64,000 bases of DNA from Cyathus striatus (Eukaryota; Basidiomycota; Agaricomycetes; Agaricales; Nidulariaceae). The stretch lies in contig JAOVFP010000008.1 in the NCBI GenBank assembly GCA_025738555.1, forward strand, positions 930,001 through 994,000. Reading direction: 5' to 3'. Shown one piece after another: positions 11,690 to 24,159 of the stretch (positions within the stretch are counted from its first letter, which is position 1; every line of letters begins with the position of its first letter). The notes beneath the pieces are model-generated. The model saw only the letters and a program-made list of their open reading frames with translations. It was not told the DNA's origin and ran no database searches. Both the position numbers and the translations under genes were made by a program.

Positions 11690-14600
11690 ATGAATTGCTG
11701 CATGAAAACTGGAACATTAGCACTTATCATACACATAGGCATCTGTATCTCCCTCCATTGTCAATACACCACTTTCTCTGCTATGCATTCTTGTCACCTC
11801 CATGGCAAATATATCTGCAAGTTTCCACATTGTACCAAGATTTGCAGTAAGCCAAGTGGCCTCACTCATTACCAAATAACTTGCACATTCAACCCAAGTA
11901 ATACATGGATCCATTCTCTGCTTCCTGACATTCCATTTGAAGATTGTCTGCAAGGTCCTGAAGCAACTTGCTCTGAGCATTCATCTGAGTCTGTTGATAG
12001 TGAAGATCATCATTATGCACAACAAGGATGGACTGGACATGCAGCCTCTGCTACCTATATTCATAAACATCCTTACCTTGATGGTATGTACAACAGATTA
12101 TGTAAAATTTATCTATTGACTATAATACTTCTATAGGCCAACAATGTGATGAGGATGGATATGATCTTCCAGCAGGAGCTCCCCCACCTCCAGTCCCTGT
12201 GGATCCTGAGATTGAAGATACACTTGCCTATCCATTTAGTAGTGCAGAAGAGTTCGAACTCACAGACCTTCTTTTCAAAAAAATTCAGATGTCAGCATCG
12301 GACATCAATTCCCTTATGGATATCTGGGCTCACTATAATGATCATGCTGCTGATACTAGTGGGTGTGGGTCTGATCCAACTGCCACAGGTGATCCTCCTT
12401 ACTACAATGCAAAAGAGTTATATGAAACCATCAATTCCATTCCTCTTGGCGACATCTCATGGCAGGCTTTTACAGTGGAGTACAGTGGAGACATTCCTGA
12501 TAATGTGCCCTCCTAGATGTCACAGCCATATGAAGTTTGGTTTTGTGATCCACTTCATGTGATGGAAGCACAGTTTGGAAACCCCAGTCTTGCAAAAGAA
12601 CTTGACTTCACACCAAAACAAGTCAGGGAAAGGATGATCAATATCAGTACTGTGACTTCATGTCTGGTAACTGGGCTTGGGATCAAGCAGTAGGTTTTCA
12701 ACTTGGAGACAGTTCTAGAGTTATGATTGCTAACCACTTCCTGCAGGATATTATTGCTCATGATCACCCTGAATCTCATGGATCAGTATTCACCCCAGTC
12801 ATTCTTGGCAGTGATAAGACAACTGTTTTGGTTGCAACTGGACAAAATGAGTATTACCCATTGTATACATCACTTGGGAATGTGCAAAACCATGTATGGT
12901 GTGCACACCATGATGCCATTGCAGTTACTGTACCATTACAACCAAGTGTTCAGTCACATGTCACAAAGGGCAATGAACTTGAACAGATCCTGGGTTTGTC
13001 ACATGTCACAGAGGTACTTCAACAGAGGTACAACAAGACTTACAAAAGGGTAAGTAACTGAAAAAATTCAGCACCTGTTGGCATACTTGAACAGTTGACA
13101 GCTGTGAACAGATAACACATTTGTCAAACATCACATGAACCTATGAACACTAGGTCCAACTGATTGTGGCCATCATGCTAAAAACATGTGAACACTTGGT
13201 CATAGTGGTACAGTATTGACTTTCTTGCGATTCCTAGGTATATTTCATGACCAACATTAGTAAAAGCTCATAAGCAGTACTCTAAAAGTGACTCATTTCG
13301 CAAATTTCAATGGCAACTTTTCCACTCATCACTCCAATATATTCTCAAGTCATTGAAACCATGGATGGAGAAGCCAAAAATAACCCATTGCAGTGATGGA
13401 TATTTCTATTGCATGATTTATGGTTTAGGCCCTTATATTGCTGATTACCCAGAGCAGTGTCTCCTTGCATGTGTTGTCTCTGGCTGGTGTGCAAGGTATT
13501 TGTTTGCAATTGTATTATTACTTGAGTTGTCTCTGAACTACATTCAGATGTATGGCTTTTCCTAAGGATCTGGACAATAAACATAACTCATGTTTAAGAT
13601 CCTATGATCATACTACAAAGGTGTACAATGCTTCAGATGGTAAACTGACAGAGTTATGGGATGGATATGGAATAATTGCTGATATTTTGGTATGTACTGC
13701 AACTATAAGACTTCAAATCACCATTAACATTATTGTATAAAAGCCTTTCACTACTGGATTTCCTTGTGGAGACATTCATGAACTTCTAGCTCCCGACCTT
13801 CTTCATCAAATTATCAAAGGGACATTTAAAGATCACTTAGTTGATTGGGTCATCAAGTACATTTATGACATGCACGATACCAAACAGGAAGCACAGTGTA
13901 TATTAGATGAGATTGATAAACAGTGCATTTATTTTTGTCCTCCATGCAAATATTTATTGATCTGTGTATAAAGAATTGATGTTGTTCCTCCATTCCCTGG
14001 ATTATGCAACTTTAATCAAGGCCATGATTTCAAACAGTGGACTGGAGATGATTCCAAGGCATTAATGAAGGTCTTTCTTCCTGCTATAGTTGGATTAGTT
14101 CCTGATCAAGTGGTTCATACACTTTCTGCATTCTTGGAATTTTATTACCTTGTTCAGCATTCCATAATCGACAAGGAGACTCTCTTGAAGATTGATTGTG
14201 CAGTTGAAAAATTTCACCATGAGCAAAAGATATTTATTGAAAGTGGTGTTCGTGATACTGTTTCCTTACCATGGCAGCACTCTATTGTTCACTACTGTTG
14301 GCTTATACAGCAGTTTGCACCCAATGGACTTTGTTCTTCTATAACGGAGTCTAAACATATCAAAGCTATAAAGGAGCCTTGGCAGCGATCTAATCACCAT
14401 AATACACTTGGTCAAATGTTACTTACAAACTAGAGACTTGACAAGCTGAGTGCAATGTGTGTGCACCTTCAGTCTCATAGGTTCCTTCTTGGTACTGGGT
14501 CTGGTACTCCAATGATATCTCTTGATACTCCAAATATGGATACTGGTGATGATGAGAATTGTGCTGATGAAGGTGTGTGATGAAGGAGATATAAGGCTCC

Positions 14601-15327
14601 CAGGGAGATCAAGTGAATTTAATAGCTTTTTTGGTTGAACATTGTTTGACTTCAATCCAAGTTTCAGGTTACCTGAGAAACATAGATGGCCTCAGTCTCT
14701 TTCTAGGAATACCACACCTAACTGAAAATATTCACCACTTTCTCTATGACCAACTGTATCCAGATGCTCAGGTGATTGGTATGGAGGTTGACCTAAACCA
14801 TTGCCCAGAGGTTAGTTCTCACCTCACTGTGAATATCTTCCACTCTGTGATATCACTTTTTTATGCCCCAAGCGATCTTTCAGGCATTGGTGGAATGTGT
14901 CAACAAGTAATTCATGCAACTTCAACATGGCATAATAGGCATGCATGGCATGACTGTTTTCATTGTGAAAAATGTTGATATGGAAGGGTTTTGAGGTTTA
15001 AATGTGGCGCAGGTTCACATATTTCTCTCATTCAAGTATATGAATATTGAGTATCCATGCACACTCATTCATTGGTTTGAAACTTACCATGATTCTCCTT
15101 GTGAGAACACAGGCTTATGGAGAGTGGAGCTGCATTTGGACAGAAATCAGTGCTGTCTTACTTCTGTTATTCACACTGACTCTATTCTTTGCAATGCTCA
15201 TCTTATTCCAGTTTATGGGCATGGTTTCACCCCTGCTCATCTCACCACCTCTAATACTCTTCATGATTTTCCACTTTACTTTGTTAATAAATATGCAGAT
15301 TATTATAGTCATGTAGTAGCTTTCTAA
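11690..15327 (+). pseudogene. Plavaka-type transposase, decayed
   Basis: The order of conserved blocks is that of agaricomycete Plavaka transposases (known to me as a CACTA-related DDE group). N-terminal C2H2-like finger CKFPHCTKICSKPSGLTHY (about 11815-11870); after an intron (12086-12136) a Pro-rich linker, then SIPLGDISWQAFT and YSGDIPD (12430-12510); MSGNWAWDQAV and ILGSDKTTVLVATGQNEYYP (12660-12860); YGLGPYIADYPEQCLLACVV (13420-13480); HELLAPDLLHQIIKGTFKDH (13780-13840); FKQWTGDDSKALMKVFLPAI (14030-14090); NGLCSSITESKHIKAIKEPW (14325-14380); FYAPSDLSGIGGM (14860-14900); and the C-terminal NKYADYYSH. Damage: TAG where Trp is expected at 12514-12516, a frameshift near 12625, stops near 13970 and 14433. 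An intron-like insert of ~190 bp (13050-13240) is longer than usual. No functional product is likely. Confidence 0.88.
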
Positions 15328-15424
15328 TAATTAAATAACTGGACTACTAGGAACAAATAGCAGTCTGCAACCACTCATTATACTCCATTCTGGATCTTCT
15401 ACTGCAAGCATATGCAATCTCTTC

Positions 15425-16418
15425 CTATTGGGTATCCCTAAGAATATTGACAGTATCTGAATACTCTTCTATGTTTGACTCTATGTCCTTGTCAGACATT
15501 TCAATACTTATAAGGTATCCTGTTGCATAACAGTCAAAAGCATATTCAACCTATAAAGTGTTATTGAGTGAGAAGCTTTGTAAATGAAGATTATGAACTG
15601 CTGCAGCCCCCAATGCAAGTAGGCCTATGGGATACTCAATGCAATCTGCGGTACTCAATGATGGTCAGAATGGGCTTATAGTTTCCACTATAAACTGAGA
15701 TGTAAAGAGCATGCATGATCTCTGATAGCATACATCAATATACAATGGAGCAATAGTAATATTAACCTACATACCTTGTATTTTGGGTCACCAAATACAA
15801 TACCTAACATGTTTCCATTAGCAAAGAAAGCAGGCCCATCAAGCTGCAAAGCATGGGCTGTGTATGCTTTAACATATTCATGAGTTTTACCCTCAAAATG
15901 TCTTTCAACCGAAGCCAGTGCTGCCTTTTGGAGAAATCTTTGTGCATTTTTCAAGTTGTAATAGGCCTAATCAAATATTAGATCACAATTAGAACATTAC
16001 ATGAATGAAAAGGAGTGAAACATACTTCTTGATATATAGTACACTTATCATTTATAACCCAGTAACCCTGCTTGGGAACAATTTCATTGATTATCCTCTC
16101 AACTATTGAAATGAGTGTTGCTCCCTTTGTCAACATAGTGCATGGGTATTCTGACAAGTAGAGATCACAGGAAAGCATGGGAATGACTGTCCTCTTCCAA
16201 TGCATTGAAATGAACAAGGGTAGTAGCTTGGAGAAGTGCTCACTTGCAACAGCTGGGTCAGTATCTGGCTTGTGATCATAATGCTTGAAGCCAGGAATTG
16301 AAAAAGAAGGAAGTGGGCCAGGGTATCAAATTAGGTTTGAACCTTTTTGCACAGTACCAGATGAGGTCTTCTTTGCCTTTGTAACTTTCATAGCATCAGA
16401 GGTCTTCATTGACAATGA
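15425..16418 (-). pseudogene. Broken gene of an unrecognised fungal family
   Basis: Three exon-like blocks read in order on the minus strand: MKTSDAMKVTKAKK.. to IYQE (16409 down to about 16026), then AYYNLKNAQRFLQKAAL .. FGDPKYK (15967 to about 15775), then IEYPIGLLALGAAAVHNL and VEYAFDCYATGYLISIEMSD ending at TAG 15425-15427. Intron borders are good (gtatgtttcac..gattag). Conserved-looking features are LTKGATLISIVERII and EYVKAYTAHALQLDGPAFF. I have seen similar blocks in agaricomycete proteins of unknown function but cannot name a family. An in-frame TGA sits early (after SNLI) where Arg would fit. The upstream part is cut off by the TRIM inserted at 16432, just beyond the ttctag acceptor. 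Confidence 0.6.
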
Positions 16419-16431
16419 CTAGAAGAGGAGG

Positions 16432-17848
16432 TGTAGAGGAGTAGTCCTCTACAGGGTGAGCCTTCCTCAGTCCCAAGTGTGTAAGACCAGTTCTATAGGG
16501 AGAAACTAGCTACACAGGCGTAGGGATGATGGTAAGAAAGACTAAAGAGTGGTGATGTAAGCAAGTCTACTTATGTACTACTGTAAACCTTAACCCAACT
16601 CTTACATACTCCCCTACTAGATTGATCCCAGGGGGCTCAATCTCACCTGGAGAGAGCCAAAGGAAAGGATGGATGGAAACTACCTAGAGCAACCATCCAA
16701 AAGTCCACCAAAAACCTAGGAGAAACACCCTCAACAATCACAAACCAAGGCCACACCCCCACCAAATACTAGGCAGAGCTGACAAGGTGACCATGTGAGG
16801 CGCGTAGGGACCACATATAGGCTAACAACCAAGGCCTGCTCAAGAAACAGCCACTCATAGACTGTCCAGGCGCGTAGGGACCACCCATGCTAACAACCAA
16901 GGCCTCCTCAATAACATAGACCAACCAAAGAGAGGCACATAGGAGATATTTTGAAGAGAGAGTTTGTGTCGAAGGAGTGTGATGGTAGTGATATGAGGTC
17001 GGTATCACCAGAAATGAAGGGGAATGCGAATACAACACAGATCTCCGAGATGAACAAGGCTCCAGCAGTGATAGGGTGCAATAGGGACCCAGCTGAGTAT
17101 CCAGGTGCTGGGATAACGGTGCAAAAGAGGCTGAATAGGGGATAGGAATGGGGGGTGGTAGAAGGAATGGAGGTGTCGACGAAAAATGCGATAGCGCACG
17201 ATCCAGGCGTCGTAGCGTGACGCGTAAGGAGTCCTCGGAAAGGTCTGAACGAGGGCTACGCACACCCAAAAGAGCGAGCGGAACGAATCGGAACTGGATC
17301 CGAGACTGTCCGAACATCGTGGGGGATGTCGACGGCGATGGTGAGCCAAGGAGTGGTCGGATCGGGATGAATGAGGGGGCGATGGAAACGTATCGACGAG
17401 TAGAGTCGAACGCAAAAACAACCATGCGAATACGTGCCTTCGATCCCGAGATATGGCCCAACCATCATATGATCACCTCCTACACAGCCTGAAAACCCCA
17501 AGAGAATCCTCCAATGAACAACCCAGGAAAGCCACAAATGCTGTTGAGCACTAGAACTGCAGAGCCAGAAGGTAAGAGGTCAGAGAACCTCTCACAAAGG
17601 GTTGGAGATAAGAGTTGGGTGAGACCAGCCTAACGCTGGCAGCTGGCAGCCTATAGCAGGCTACGCAAAAAAGTGTAGAGGTGTAGTCCTCTACAGGGTG
17701 AGCCTTCCTCAGTCCCAAGTGCGTAAGACCAGTTCTATAGACAGAAACTAGCTACACAGGCGTAGGGATGATGGTAAGAAAGACTCAAGAGTGGTGATGT
17801 AAGCAAGTCTACTTATGTACTACTGTAAACCTTAACCCAACTCTTACA
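16432..17848 (-). mobile_element. TRIM retroelement, copy 1 (complete, TSD GGAGG)
   Basis: Two direct 175-bp terminal repeats (16432-16606 and 17674-17848) with TG..CA ends enclose a 1067-bp interior. The 5-bp duplication GGAGG flanks both sides (16427-16431 and 17849-17853). The interior encodes no gag or pol, so this is a terminal-repeat retrotransposon in miniature. The minus strand is the sense strand if judged by copy 2 (59790-61206), where a purine-rich tract tagtaggggagta precedes the 3' LTR. The two LTRs of this copy differ at about five positions. The interior contains a CpG-rich 230-codon frame also present in copy 2; its significance is unknown. Confidence 0.93.
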
Positions 17849-17853
17849 GGAGG

Positions 17854-18126
17854 AGACCAGCATAGTGATAAGAGGCTGCAGTTGAACATCAATATTTCAA
17901 ATGTCGATAATAGATGATTGATGAACATGCAATGGTGCCAAGTGTTCCTGCCAATGCAACTGCAGATTTGATTGATGGAATGCACAACTGAGACTTGTTA
18001 TCAAAAATGGGTTAAAGTAAATTTATATAACAAAAGTATATAAAAGAATAATATTAATGTGAAATATCTATAAAGACATGAAAAGATGACAAAAGATAAT
18101 GACATAGTCAAAAGCAAAAGCAGAAG
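17854..18126. other. Short spacer between TRIM and transposase remnant
   Basis: Probably the interrupted continuation of the gene at 15425-16418 or of the decayed transposase beyond it. No convincing exon could be read on the minus strand. Confidence 0.3.
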
Positions 18127-19034
18127 TTACAGCTGAAAGACAAAGACACATGAAAGATTTACATGAATTGCTGATGTTGCAGAGAGAGCATTAGCTGCAC
18201 ATTTCTGGTGGCTAGGTGCATTGTCAAATAAAAATAACCCTGTTGCAGTTCCATTTGTCTTTGCCTCAAAGACATCAATGGCATAGTCTGTCTGTTGCAA
18301 TAGATCATTTGCATCAAAATACCCATCACATTCTTTTCCTGCTCTGAAGACAATCTGTGAGTCCATGAATTCTCCTGTTTCACTAAAATAGATTAGATAA
18401 ATCTAATGATAGACAAACTAAAACAAGATTTTGGACTCATGAACCCATGTGAATGAGTATTCCCCACTCTTTTGTGAGGAACTCTGATATCATCGCTGAC
18501 TGCCCCTCTCCTTTTCTCTGTGGAGTTTCTTTGTCATTTTTATGGCTCCAGCTCATCTTTCACTGATCATTTTCATAAAACATCAATTTATCATGAGTTA
18601 CAAGAACCAATTGAAATCATTGGCCATATGGAACAGGAAATCCATCTGGAATCTGCACCAGATTCCCATCCTTGTCATACAGAAACATCTACTTCTCATA
18701 CTGAACTCAAAACTCAATAAATTTTACATGGTATTCAACATTATCTGCACACTCATGCCCATTGATGTACATTCCATTTTTCTTTTTAATGTAATGCCAA
18801 CCATTTATCTCTAGCCACCATTTGGCAGAGCTCAGACTAATAGTCTCTTTCTTCACTTGCATCTCTTCAAGTTTGGCTTGAATATCCTCTGAATTTTTGA
18901 TGAAATCAACAATATCCTGGGCCTGTATGTACCCTGTCTTTGCCTTCTCTTGCAGATGTAATTGAATAGCCTGCAAAAGTCTTCATCTTGAAGTATAACA
19001 GAGGGCAAATGCCCATAATAGTGATGGGGAAGCA
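18127..19034 (-). pseudogene. Tc1/mariner-like transposase, C-terminal half of split copy
   Basis: Minus-strand blocks LPHHYYGHLPSVILQDEDF (about 19034-18978), TGYIQAQDIVDFI and LEINGWHYIKKKNGMYINGH (18960-18740), then MDSQIVFRAGKECDGYF and the Asp block GLFLFDNAPSHQ (18366-18190). They match the complete copy at 19206-21887 in order. Several frameshifts and stops lie between 18400 and 18700. The N-terminal half of the same copy is at 23492-23760; the two halves are separated by the KDZ-type element 19043-23483 with an 8-bp duplication. Confidence 0.82.
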
Positions 19035-19091
19035 CCTCTAGGCTGTATGTGTCACTCCCACACACATCTCAACTGACTCTCATATAAGGTA

Positions 19092-22000
19092 CTCCTCACC
19101 AAAATCCAGCACCCTTATGTAAGCATATTACATAAGCGTGGGAACGGCCAAATCCCAGCTCCAGGAAAAAAAAATTGTTGTCATTGTCGTTAGAAGTTCA
19201 GTATGTTACAAATTCTGCCCCGCAACCTCCCTACATATTATAGCTATCATCTCAGGAGGTAATGTTCGATGCTTTCGGTATTTCTTATTAGTCCAGGCTG
19301 CTTCTGCACCATTTAGTCCACTTTGATAAGCATGAATGAATCTAGCAGCACGGTTTGCATAGCTAAGTTAAAATAGTCAGTTTAACTTTGTATGTATGAT
19401 CAAGTTAAATGAAAGAAAAATACCGAATAATTTGAATATGTGGTATCTCATCCAGACACCTTAAAACATTTTTTACCATAGCATCTTGAGTTGAGGTTAG
19501 TGGGGTATTGCGATACCAAAATTTGGCAGCCCCCCAATACTGCTCTATAAAGTTTAATTCACAGTGATACTTGGGATAAAAATCACAAATATGACCACGC
19601 GATGTTATGAGTTCTTCCAATTGAGACTTCTGATTGACGAAATCAGGCTGTGAGAAAAGAAGCCTCCTACAGCAACAATCAGTCAATCCAGGCTGACAAC
19701 GAAAATCTTTGCACTGAGCACGCAATCCATTCTCAGGCCACAAGCCGCACTCATGAATAATTTGTTCCATTCCCTTGAACCATCCAGGCATGGTAGGGTG
19801 CTCCTCATCATAATACAAGGACTGAATTTTGCCATTTGGTAGGGTAGTATTGCGCATGTGAGGGCCATCTTTATGGTGTGTCCAGTTTTGAGAAGGCCCT
19901 TTTGGCATTTTTCGTGCAGATAGAGCATCAGGTGCACGTCTCTGGTGGCTTGGAGCATTGTCAAATAGAAAAAGACCTGTTGCGAGACCTTTTGTTTTTG
20001 CCTCAAATGTATCAATAGCAAGGTCAGCCTGTTTTAATAGGTCATCTGCAGTGAAATACCCATCGTGTTCTTTACCAGCTCTGAAAACAATGCGTGGGTC
20101 CATGACTTCCCCAGTTTCCCTAAATAGAAATAAACCAAAAAGGGACATATCAAACCGATAAGCTGGGACTCACAGATCTGTGTGAACAAGTCTACCCCAT
20201 TCCCGTGTCAGAAACTCTGATATCATCACTGATGCTCCTTCTCCCTTCCTCTGTGGTGTCACTTTTGTGCCCTTATAGATCCAATACCTTTTCCTTCGGT
20301 CATTTTCATAGAATGTTGATTCATCATGGGTAACAAGAATCAAATGGAAGCACTGTCCAGGTGGGACTGGGAATCCTTCTGGTATGTGGATCAGATTTCC
20401 ATCGTTGTCATAGCCTTTCATCCTCTTTTCATATCCTTGCCAGCAGACTGCAAATTTGTTGCAGTAATCGATATTATCTCCTTGTTCATGCCCATCAACA
20501 TACATCCCATTTTGCTTTTTACTGTAATGCCAGCCATGCATTTCCAGCCATCGTGTTGCTGAACACAAACTGATGGTTTTTTTCTTTATGCACATGTCTT
20601 CAATTTTTGCCTGCATTTCCTCCAATTTTTCAATGAAATCAACAATATCTTGTGCTTGTATGTAACCATTTTTTGCTATTTCCTGCAAGTGAAGTTGAAT
20701 TGCCTGTGAAAAGTCCTCATCTCAAAGAATAGTGGAGCGCATCTTGCCATAACGATGATGAGGCAGTGTTTGTAAGTTACTGTCTAGATATTGGTGCATC
20801 CAGGTGCATATATTTCTAGCATGTGCATCACCATGACCTTGTGAATGGGAGGCAATTAACGAAGCTTCACGCCAGGTGTAGTGCAAGTTAGGGTTGAGGA
20901 ATAGATTTAGCATCCCAAGCATACCAACTAGGCGAGCACGAAAGAATATATCAAATGTTTTGTCTTTTGTTTTCACAGTAAGTGCTGCTCTTGCTCGCCT
21001 CAGCTTTGGAAAGTCTTTCCAATTGTCAAGTTTTTTATCTGTTGCAGTGATCTCTGTGATATCCATTGGTCTTTCACCTGCTCGCAAGCCTCGCAACATT
21101 TCTTTGGCTGTTTTCCATGGGTTTTCATGTGGAGGCTGTGGAGTAGCAGAAGGAGTGTCCTTTATAGAATGTCTGTTAAGTGTTCCTATGTCAATATCCA
21201 TCCCTTCTTCAGGTAACTTTTGCTCTGGTTAGCGACATCATACAAGTTTCAAGAGTCTCATCCTAAACATACCTGCACATCTGCATCTGCATTCTGTATT
21301 TCCTCCTGCTCAAAAACTCGCCCCTCCTCCTCCACTGCCTCCTCCTAGCTGTCATTTACAATTGCACCATTGCTATTGTGCTGTAGGTCCTTGTGTACAT
21401 GGGCAAAAAATGCAGCCACTGAAGGAAATCCTTTATTTGCATATTCACGCCCTTTCTGCAAATGACGGCGCTTGGTGCGACTAGCATTTCCAAGATAATG
21501 CTTCGGCCTCTTCAATTTCCTCTTCTCTGCTTCTTCTGCAGCTTTCTGGGCAAGTGTTAGCGTGTGCATGAATTTCTCTAGTGCCATGATTTCTGTGATA
21601 TCATCTTCTGTGTCCGAATCATCTGAATCTGATTCAGAGTCACTGGGCTCACATTCTACATGCCTCTCCTTCGAACAGGGCTCTTCAATGTCTCCTATAG
21701 TGTCCTCAAACATGTCTTCTACCTGATCTGTGGAAGTTGGTAGGGAAGGCTCAGGTATGGAATTATTGGTGTCATCCACAACATCACCTGGGGATGTTCT
21801 GAGTCGATTTTTGGACATATTCTGGCTGTCACGTCCAATGGCAAGGTTCAATGCACATGCCCGATTAGCTTTTGAGCGTGGAGCCATGATATTTAAGGAA
21901 TTATTGCTGTTTTGTTGGCATTCTGCCCCTCTTCAGGCCTCCTCCTGCAGCGCTCCGTTGGTCACGTGACTCGTGACATATTGTGACATAGTCACATATG

Positions 22001-22276
22001 TGACTGGCCAAATCTCTGCGTCGAAAAATCCAACATCATGTTAAAAGCACTGAAATGTAACAACTGCATGTTTTCTGCAATAAAAAAAAAAAAGTGTATC
22101 AGCATGATAGATATTATATCTTTTTGCATTTTTATTTCTGGGAATTGTAGATTACATGTTCCTAAATACATCCCAGAGCCTATAATTGAGAATGTGCTAA
22201 TTGGGGCTGCGTTGATATTGTTGACTCTCAGCATTGAGATTGCTTATGTAAGGGGGTGTTGGATTTCAGTGAGGAG
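19092..22276 (-). mobile_element. Complete Tc1/mariner-like element (3185 bp, TA target)
   Basis: The terminal inverted repeats start CTCCTCACCAAAATCCAGCA at the left (19092) and its near-exact reverse complement ends at 22276; about 36 bases match with few mismatches. TA lies directly outside on both sides (19090-19091, 22277-22278). The transposase gene runs on the minus strand and fills most of the element. It is nested within the KDZ-type element 19043-23483, so it is the youngest layer of the nest. Confidence 0.92.
19206..21887 (-). pseudogene. Tc1/mariner-like DDE transposase, two nonsense codons
   Basis: Starts at ATG 21887 (MAPRSKANRACALNLAIG), with an acidic Asp/Glu/Ser-rich region (about residues 70-100) and a basic stretch. 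A central part follows (MLGMLNLFLNPNLHYTWREA, then NGYIQAQDIVDFIEKLEEM and a helix-turn-helix-like TISLCSATRWLEMHGW). DDE core: LVTHDESTFYEND (first Asp), LFLFDNAPSHQRR (second), YPKYHCELNFIEQYWG (Glu). Introns: 20121-20173 and 19363-19423 have clean GT..AG ends; another lies near 21230-21280. The frame ends at TAA 19206-19208. Damage is light: TAG at 21345-21347 (Gln codon CAG expected in an Asp-Ser-X-Glu context) and TGA at 20722-20724 (just before DEDFSQ). Both fit C-to-T changes. Terminal repeats are intact, so the copy could still be mobilised in trans. Confidence 0.9.
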
Positions 22277-22289
22277 TACCTTAAGTATT

Positions 22290-23470
22290 GATAGTCTCAC
22301 CTGACTCTCATCTGACTCTCAACTAAGTCTCAGAAGTCAGGTTAGACTCTTATCTGACTGTCATTTGACTCTCAACTGAGTCTCAAAAGTGAACTGAGAG
22401 TCTCATTAGAGTCAGTTGAGAGTCAGTTGAGACCTGAAATTAGTATTGGGCTTAGCTTGGATTCTTACCTGACTCTTACCTGACTCTTACCTAACTCCAT
22501 GTGTAACATGTTGGAAAAAGCATGACATGTTGGAAAATGTTGGGAAAAGTGTGACATGCTGGAAAATGTTGGAAAAGCGTGACATGTTTGAAAATGTTGG
22601 AAAAAGTGTGACATGTGTGACAAGCGTGGGAAAAGTGTGACATGTTTGGAAAAGTGTGATATGTTTGGAAAAGTGTGACATATCGTATCGGCGTGACATG
22701 TTTGAAAATGTTGGAAAAAGTGTGACATGTGTGATAAGCGTGGGAAAAAGTGTGGCAATGACAAGCGTGGGAAAAGTGTGACATGTTTGGAAAAGTGTGA
22801 CATATCGTATCCATCACACTTGCCACACTTTTTCCAACATGTCACACTTTTCCCACGCTTATCACACATGTCACACTTTTTCCAACATTTTCAAACATGT
22901 CACACTTTTCGAACATGTCACGCTTTTCCAGCATGTCACATATGTCACAATGTGTGACATGTGTGACATGTGTGAGGACTGTGGGAAACTATACTCTAGG
23001 TAAGTGTGATGACTGTGCACACTTGTCCTAGTGTGTCATTCAGGAAGTCCACTTTTTTCAACATGTCACACATGTCACACACTGTGACATGTGTAATGAC
23101 TGTGGGAAACTATAGTGATCAGGTGGAATCTACATGGAGTCTATTTTACACCAATAACTCATACAAATTTAATTGATAGTCAGATGATAGTCAGGTGAAA
23201 TTGTATCAATCAACTCTCAGATTACTATCTGATACCAGATTGAATAAGAGTAAGCTAATAGTAAGGTGACAGTAAGGTGAGACTAGCAATATTCTAATTT
23301 TGTATGTAATTATAATCTGACTATCAACTGACTCTCACCTGACTCTCAAAACTCTCACCTGACTCTCACCTGAGTCTCAACTAAGTCTCATCTTACTATC
23401 AATCTACTCTCTTATACTATCAACTGACTCTCAACTGACTCTCTGATAGTCAGTTGAAACATGTGGCTAA
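22290..23470. repeat. Subterminal gactctca repeats and TGTGACA palindromic core
   Basis: Units of the type gactctcaactgagtctca occur at 22290-22490 and again at 23160-23460. Between them, 22490-23110 is built of gtgacatgttggaaaatgttgg units; the block before about 22805 is largely the inverse of the block after it, centred on catatcgtatcc. Open frames of 70-130 codons on both strands here are by-products of the repeat. Confidence 0.85.
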
Positions 23471-23491
23471 GTGTATCGATCTCCCTCTAGG

Positions 23492-23760
23492 TTGCTATCA
23501 AGGTACTGGTGCATCCATGTATGTATATTCCTTGCATGTGCAACTCCATGACCTTGTGATTGAGCTGTAACCAATGATGGTTCTCGCCAGGTATAGTTTA
23601 GACTTGGGTTGAGATATAAATTGAGCATACCAAGCATGTGTCATAGCTGTACTTTCTGCCATTTTCTCTGACCTTCCTTTCTGCACTCTCCACACTTATT
23701 GACTTGTATAGATTCCATTCATCCAGTTTCCCTTCTGCTCTTCTGACTAAAGGTTGCTGA
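23492..23760 (-). pseudogene. Tc1/mariner-like transposase, N-terminal half of split copy
   Basis: The minus strand reads EGKLDEWNLYKS, then LGMLNLYLNPSLNYTWREPS and ARNIHTWMHQYLDSNLE down to 23492, where the KDZ-type element begins. The same words occur in the complete copy (KLDNWKDFPK, MLGMLNLFLNPNLHYTWREA, ARNICTWMHQYLDSNLQ). It joins in frame across the 8-bp duplication to the half at 18127-19034. One or two frameshifts are present. Confidence 0.82.
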
Positions 23761-24159
23761 ACTCTTATGTCATCTTACTCATCTGTTTCATTATCCATTC
23801 TCCATTATGCTTTCTCCATTGTACCCTGGGTATACTAGTCTCAGCATTCATCTCAATTGTTAGTCTGTCCTTGGTATATATTATATTCAAATACTACTCC
23901 ACCGTCCGCCACCATCTTATTATCCTTATCAACTAGTATACTATCATCCATTCATTCACCAGTCATTGGTGAAGTTGTATAGTATTTAAGTAGCACATCT
24001 TGTACTACTATTACTCAGTTTGAATATTGACTAAGTTATGGTCCTCCTTACTTGTCCTTGAGTTCTACTCACCTCCAGCTTAATCATTGCTTCCACAGCA
24101 ATGACTCTGCACTCTGCACTCTGCACCTGGCAAAATATTTCTAGATCTTGCTAGATTTC
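23761..24159. other. Non-coding, likely retroelement-derived
   Basis: No frame of interest. It lies directly downstream (minus strand) of the Ty3/gypsy RNase H fragment and contains repeated gtgcagagtgcagagtgcaga words on the minus strand. It may be the element's 3' untranslated part, but no LTR pair was found. Confidence 0.3.

Larger units (their letters stand above)
19043..23483. mobile_element. KDZ-type non-autonomous element, TSD CCTCTAGG
   Basis: The 8-bp duplication CCTCTAGG occurs at 19035-19042 and 23484-23491. The left end starts CTGTATGTGTCACTCCCACA and the right end, read inward on the minus strand, starts GAGATCGATACACTTAGCCA; the latter nearly equals the left end of the element at 62604 (GAGCTCTTTACACTTAGCCA). 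The element splits a Tc1/mariner-like transposase in the middle of a conserved word (SNLE / VLPHH). Without the nested 3.2-kb transposon its own length is about 1254 bp: gactctcaactgagtctca-type subterminal repeats on both sides and a TGTGACATGTT-rich palindromic core (22490-23110). It codes for nothing of its own. Confidence 0.85.
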
